Of a stretch of DNA of 64,000 bases, positions 62,400 to 64,000 are shown in pieces (position 1 is the stretch's first letter; each line of letters begins with the position of its first letter). This DNA is from CAZELM01 sp964512995. Its GTDB lineage: Bacteria > CSSED10-310. Made by a program: the position numbers and the translations under genes. Where the stretch lies: positions 1-64,000 of the forward strand of contig CAZELM010000026.1 of NCBI GenBank assembly GCA_964512995.1, written 5' to 3'. The notes under the pieces are model-generated. The model was not told the origin of the DNA and did no database searches. It saw only the letters and a list, made by a program, of their open reading frames with translations.

Positions 62400-63719
62400 G
62401 TGGGATTTGAGATTGATCGACTTGGAACCGCAGAAAAGCCATCTCCATTGGGTTTATCACGAGTCAGTGATGACAAAATCGGGAATTTCATTCAGGATGA
62501 TGCCAAAATCGTGGTGAATCACGATATCAAGTATTGGAAAGAGTGTCTGACATGTGGGCATGAACCTTCATTTTTTGAATTGGCCGGACCCCGGGAGAGT
62601 GTCTTTTTTGATCCCGCTGAGACAAAGGCGGCCATTGTTACATGTGGCGGATTATGTCCGGGTTTGAATGATGTCATTCGAGCACTGGTCATGCAACTCC
62701 ATTATCACTACCATGTTCAGGAAATTCTGGGCGTTCGATACGGGTATCGCGGCATGACCGTCCGCCAGGGGGGTACTTCTATTCCACTCACACCGGATAT
62801 CGTCGCCAAAATCCACACTGAAGGCGGCAGCTTCCTGGGATCATCCCGCGGTCCGCAATCCGAAGTCGAGATGGTTGATTTTCTTCAGCGGCGCGAGATC
62901 AACATGCTGTTTATTATCGGTGGAGATGGAACGTTGCGTGGTGCATTGAAACTGGTTGAAGAATGCAGGCAGAGACAACTTCCGGTTTCGATCATCGGAA
63001 TTCCCAAGACCATCGACAATGATATTGCTTATATCGATCGGAGTTTTGGTTTCTCGACGGCATTCACAAAAGCGAAAGAGATCATCAGTTGCGCTCATGT
63101 TGAAGCACATGGCGCTTACAATGGGATCGGCCTTGTGAAACTCATGGGTCGGTATTCGGGGTATATCGCAGCCAGAGCTGCATTGGCCAGTGGCGAAGCC
63201 AATTTTGTTCTCATTCCAGAAGTTCCGTTCGAGTTATCCGGACCAAATGGATTTCTCGCACATCTCGAAAAACGGATCCTGAATCGCCGCCATGCTGTGA
63301 TTGTGGTGGCGGAAGGAGCCGGCCAGGAACTGATCGAGAATAAAACCGTTCAGGTGGACGAATCGGGTAATCCATTGCTGATGGATATCGGTTCTTTTCT
63401 CAAAAATGAGATCACCACATATTTCAAAGCCCGTAATATCAATATCCATATGAGATATTTCGATCCGAGTTACATCATTCGATCGACACCGGCGAATGCG
63501 GAGGATAACATATACTGCATCGAGTTGGCTCAGCATGCCGTGCATGCCGCCTTTTCCGGACGGACCGGTATGATTGTCGGCAATCATCATTATCATTTCG
63601 TTCATATTCCGATGAGTGCCGCGGTGTCCTTCCGGAAAAAACTTGATCCCGAAGGATCGGAGTGGCTGACTGTGGTTGAAAGCACGGGACAACCCAAACT
63701 CATGATCAACCAGCTCTGA
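62400..63719 (+). CDS. 6-phosphofructokinase (plant/spirochaete-like long type)
   Basis: The 439-residue protein has the PFK fold: TCGGLCPGLNDVIRALV, FLGSSRGPQ, the GGDGTLRGA nucleotide motif, IGIPKTIDNDIAYIDRSFGF and VKLMGRYSGYIAARAALASG. It makes fructose-1,6-bisphosphate from fructose-6-phosphate. The Gly of GGDGT favours ATP as donor, whereas PKTIDND is the version seen in PPi-type and plant/TP0108-type enzymes; the combination is usual in the latter group. Donor choice needs assay. GTG start behind GGAGGAG at 8 nt. Confidence 0.9.
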   Translation: MGFEIDRLGTAEKPSPLGLSRVSDDKIGNFIQDDAKIVVNHDIKYWKECLTCGHEPSFFELAGPRESVFFDPAETKAAIVTCGGLCPGLNDVIRALVMQLHYHYHVQEILGVRYGYRGMTVRQGGTSIPLTPDIVAKIHTEGGSFLGSSRGPQSEVEMVDFLQRREINMLFIIGGDGTLRGALKLVEECRQRQLPVSIIGIPKTIDNDIAYIDRSFGFSTAFTKAKEIISCAHVEAHGAYNGIGLVKLMGRYSGYIAARAALASGEANFVLIPEVPFELSGPNGFLAHLEKRILNRRHAVIVVAEGAGQELIENKTVQVDESGNPLLMDIGSFLKNEITTYFKARNINIHMRYFDPSYIIRSTPANAEDNIYCIELAQHAVHAAFSGRTGMIVGNHHYHFVHIPMSAAVSFRKKLDPEGSEWLTVVESTGQPKLMINQL

Positions 63720-63770
63720 TCCCGTCGCTCTTGCCAGAGCAAACCCACATCACTGCGACTATCTCATAGC

Positions 63771-63815
63771 CACAGAAGGTCTCACGCGAAGACACGAAAA
63801 CCACGAAGAGAACAG
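63771..63815. repeat. Short ACGAA-rich dispersed repeat
   Basis: The stretch ctcacgcgaagacacgaaaa followed by ccacgaagag has an irregular 8-9-bp period. Repeats of this type (runs of ACGCGAAGACACGAAG) are common in intergenic DNA of many uncultured bacteria. It separates the PFK gene from the TRAP permease. Confidence 0.5.
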
Positions 63816-63846
63816 CATAAACGCTGCGAACGATTTCACGAAAGCG

Positions 63847-64000
63847 CTACTCCAGCATGAATAATGACAAGGACGGCCAGTATGTGACGATGATCAATGA
63901 AACAAGCATCATGAGCAGAAAGGGGATCGACGCCCAGTACAGATCGATCACTGGTTTTTTGAATCTCAGACTCGAAATGAACAGGTTCAGACCGACCGGT
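63847..64000 (-). CDS. C-terminal end of a TRAP-transporter large permease (DctM), partial
   Basis: Read from the right edge on the minus strand the frame gives PVGLNLFISSLRFKKPVIDL, then a hydrophobic segment (SIPFLLMMLVSLIIVTYWP) and ends SLSLFMLE with TAG at 63849-63847. The PPVGLNLF motif followed by a last membrane helix is the usual end of DctM, the large subunit of tripartite ATP-independent periplasmic transporters. The rest lies outside the window, so substrate and partners are unknown. Confidence 0.8.
   Translation of the reverse strand, partial: PVGLNLFISSLRFKKPVIDLYWASIPFLLMMLVSLIIVTYWPSLSLFMLE

Overview
The window looks like part of a scaffold from an uncultured, diderm (outer-membrane) bacterium, probably a metagenome-assembled genome: it contains a run of 100 Ns inside a minisatellite. 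Outer-membrane and LPS traits are a BamD-like lipoprotein, a heptose-phosphate kinase of the RfaE/HldE family, an LpoA-like lipoprotein beside a class A PBP, and several lipobox signal peptides. Gene styles (PAS histidine kinase, DUF4388 protein, PMT-like glycosyltransferase, dockerin/cohesin surface protein with Thr-Pro stalks) suit the poorly known phyla around the old Deltaproteobacteria, but I cannot place it from this sequence alone.

Layout. 1-0.6 kb: C-terminal end of a probable integrase running antisense into the 3' end of tmRNA (ssrA), a classic integration site. 0.8-11.9 kb, minus strand: a YchF-like protein with a broken P-loop, a PAS histidine kinase, an asymmetric heterodimeric ABC exporter, a beta-CASP metallo-beta-lactamase protein, a universal-stress-domain protein with an unrecognised C-terminal domain, and a small protein that may be related to release factors. 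12.2-13.1 kb, plus strand: khpA, rpsR and tRNA-Ala(CGC).

13.4-31.2 kb is dominated by one giant exported protein on the minus strand (5,758 codons). It is built from four mega-modules of about 1,390 residues, each holding five right-handed beta-helix units and ending in a Thr/Pro-rich stalk, followed by a dockerin. Its frame stops just after an A10 homopolymer. The -1 frame continues without a stop into a cohesin-like domain, a Thr/Pro stalk and a C-terminal sorting-type signal. The complete protein is therefore probably about 5,930 residues, reached by slippage, or hidden by a one-base assembly error.

31.2-33.9 kb is repeat-rich: a perfect 144-bp tandem duplication, a HAD phosphatase gene, a 188-bp direct repeat carrying GGTTTCAAACC palindromes, and a 21-bp minisatellite split by the assembly gap. 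33.9-41.5 kb holds a phosphodiesterase lipoprotein gene, then hrcA-grpE-dnaK-prmA-rsmE, with dnaJ missing from its usual place.

41.7-52.3 kb is envelope and secretion: a heptose kinase, PBP1A convergent with an LpoA-like lipoprotein, an M23 peptidase, SecA, and a nitrilase homologue whose catalytic cysteine is glycine. 52.3-63.7 kb holds a second HAD phosphatase, a DUF4388 / membrane glycosyltransferase / sulfatase-fold cluster, a hydroxyacyl-CoA dehydrogenase overlapping acetate kinase, a BamD-like lipoprotein, a GAF-GGDEF diguanylate cyclase and a phosphofructokinase. The window ends in the C-terminus of a TRAP-transporter large permease.
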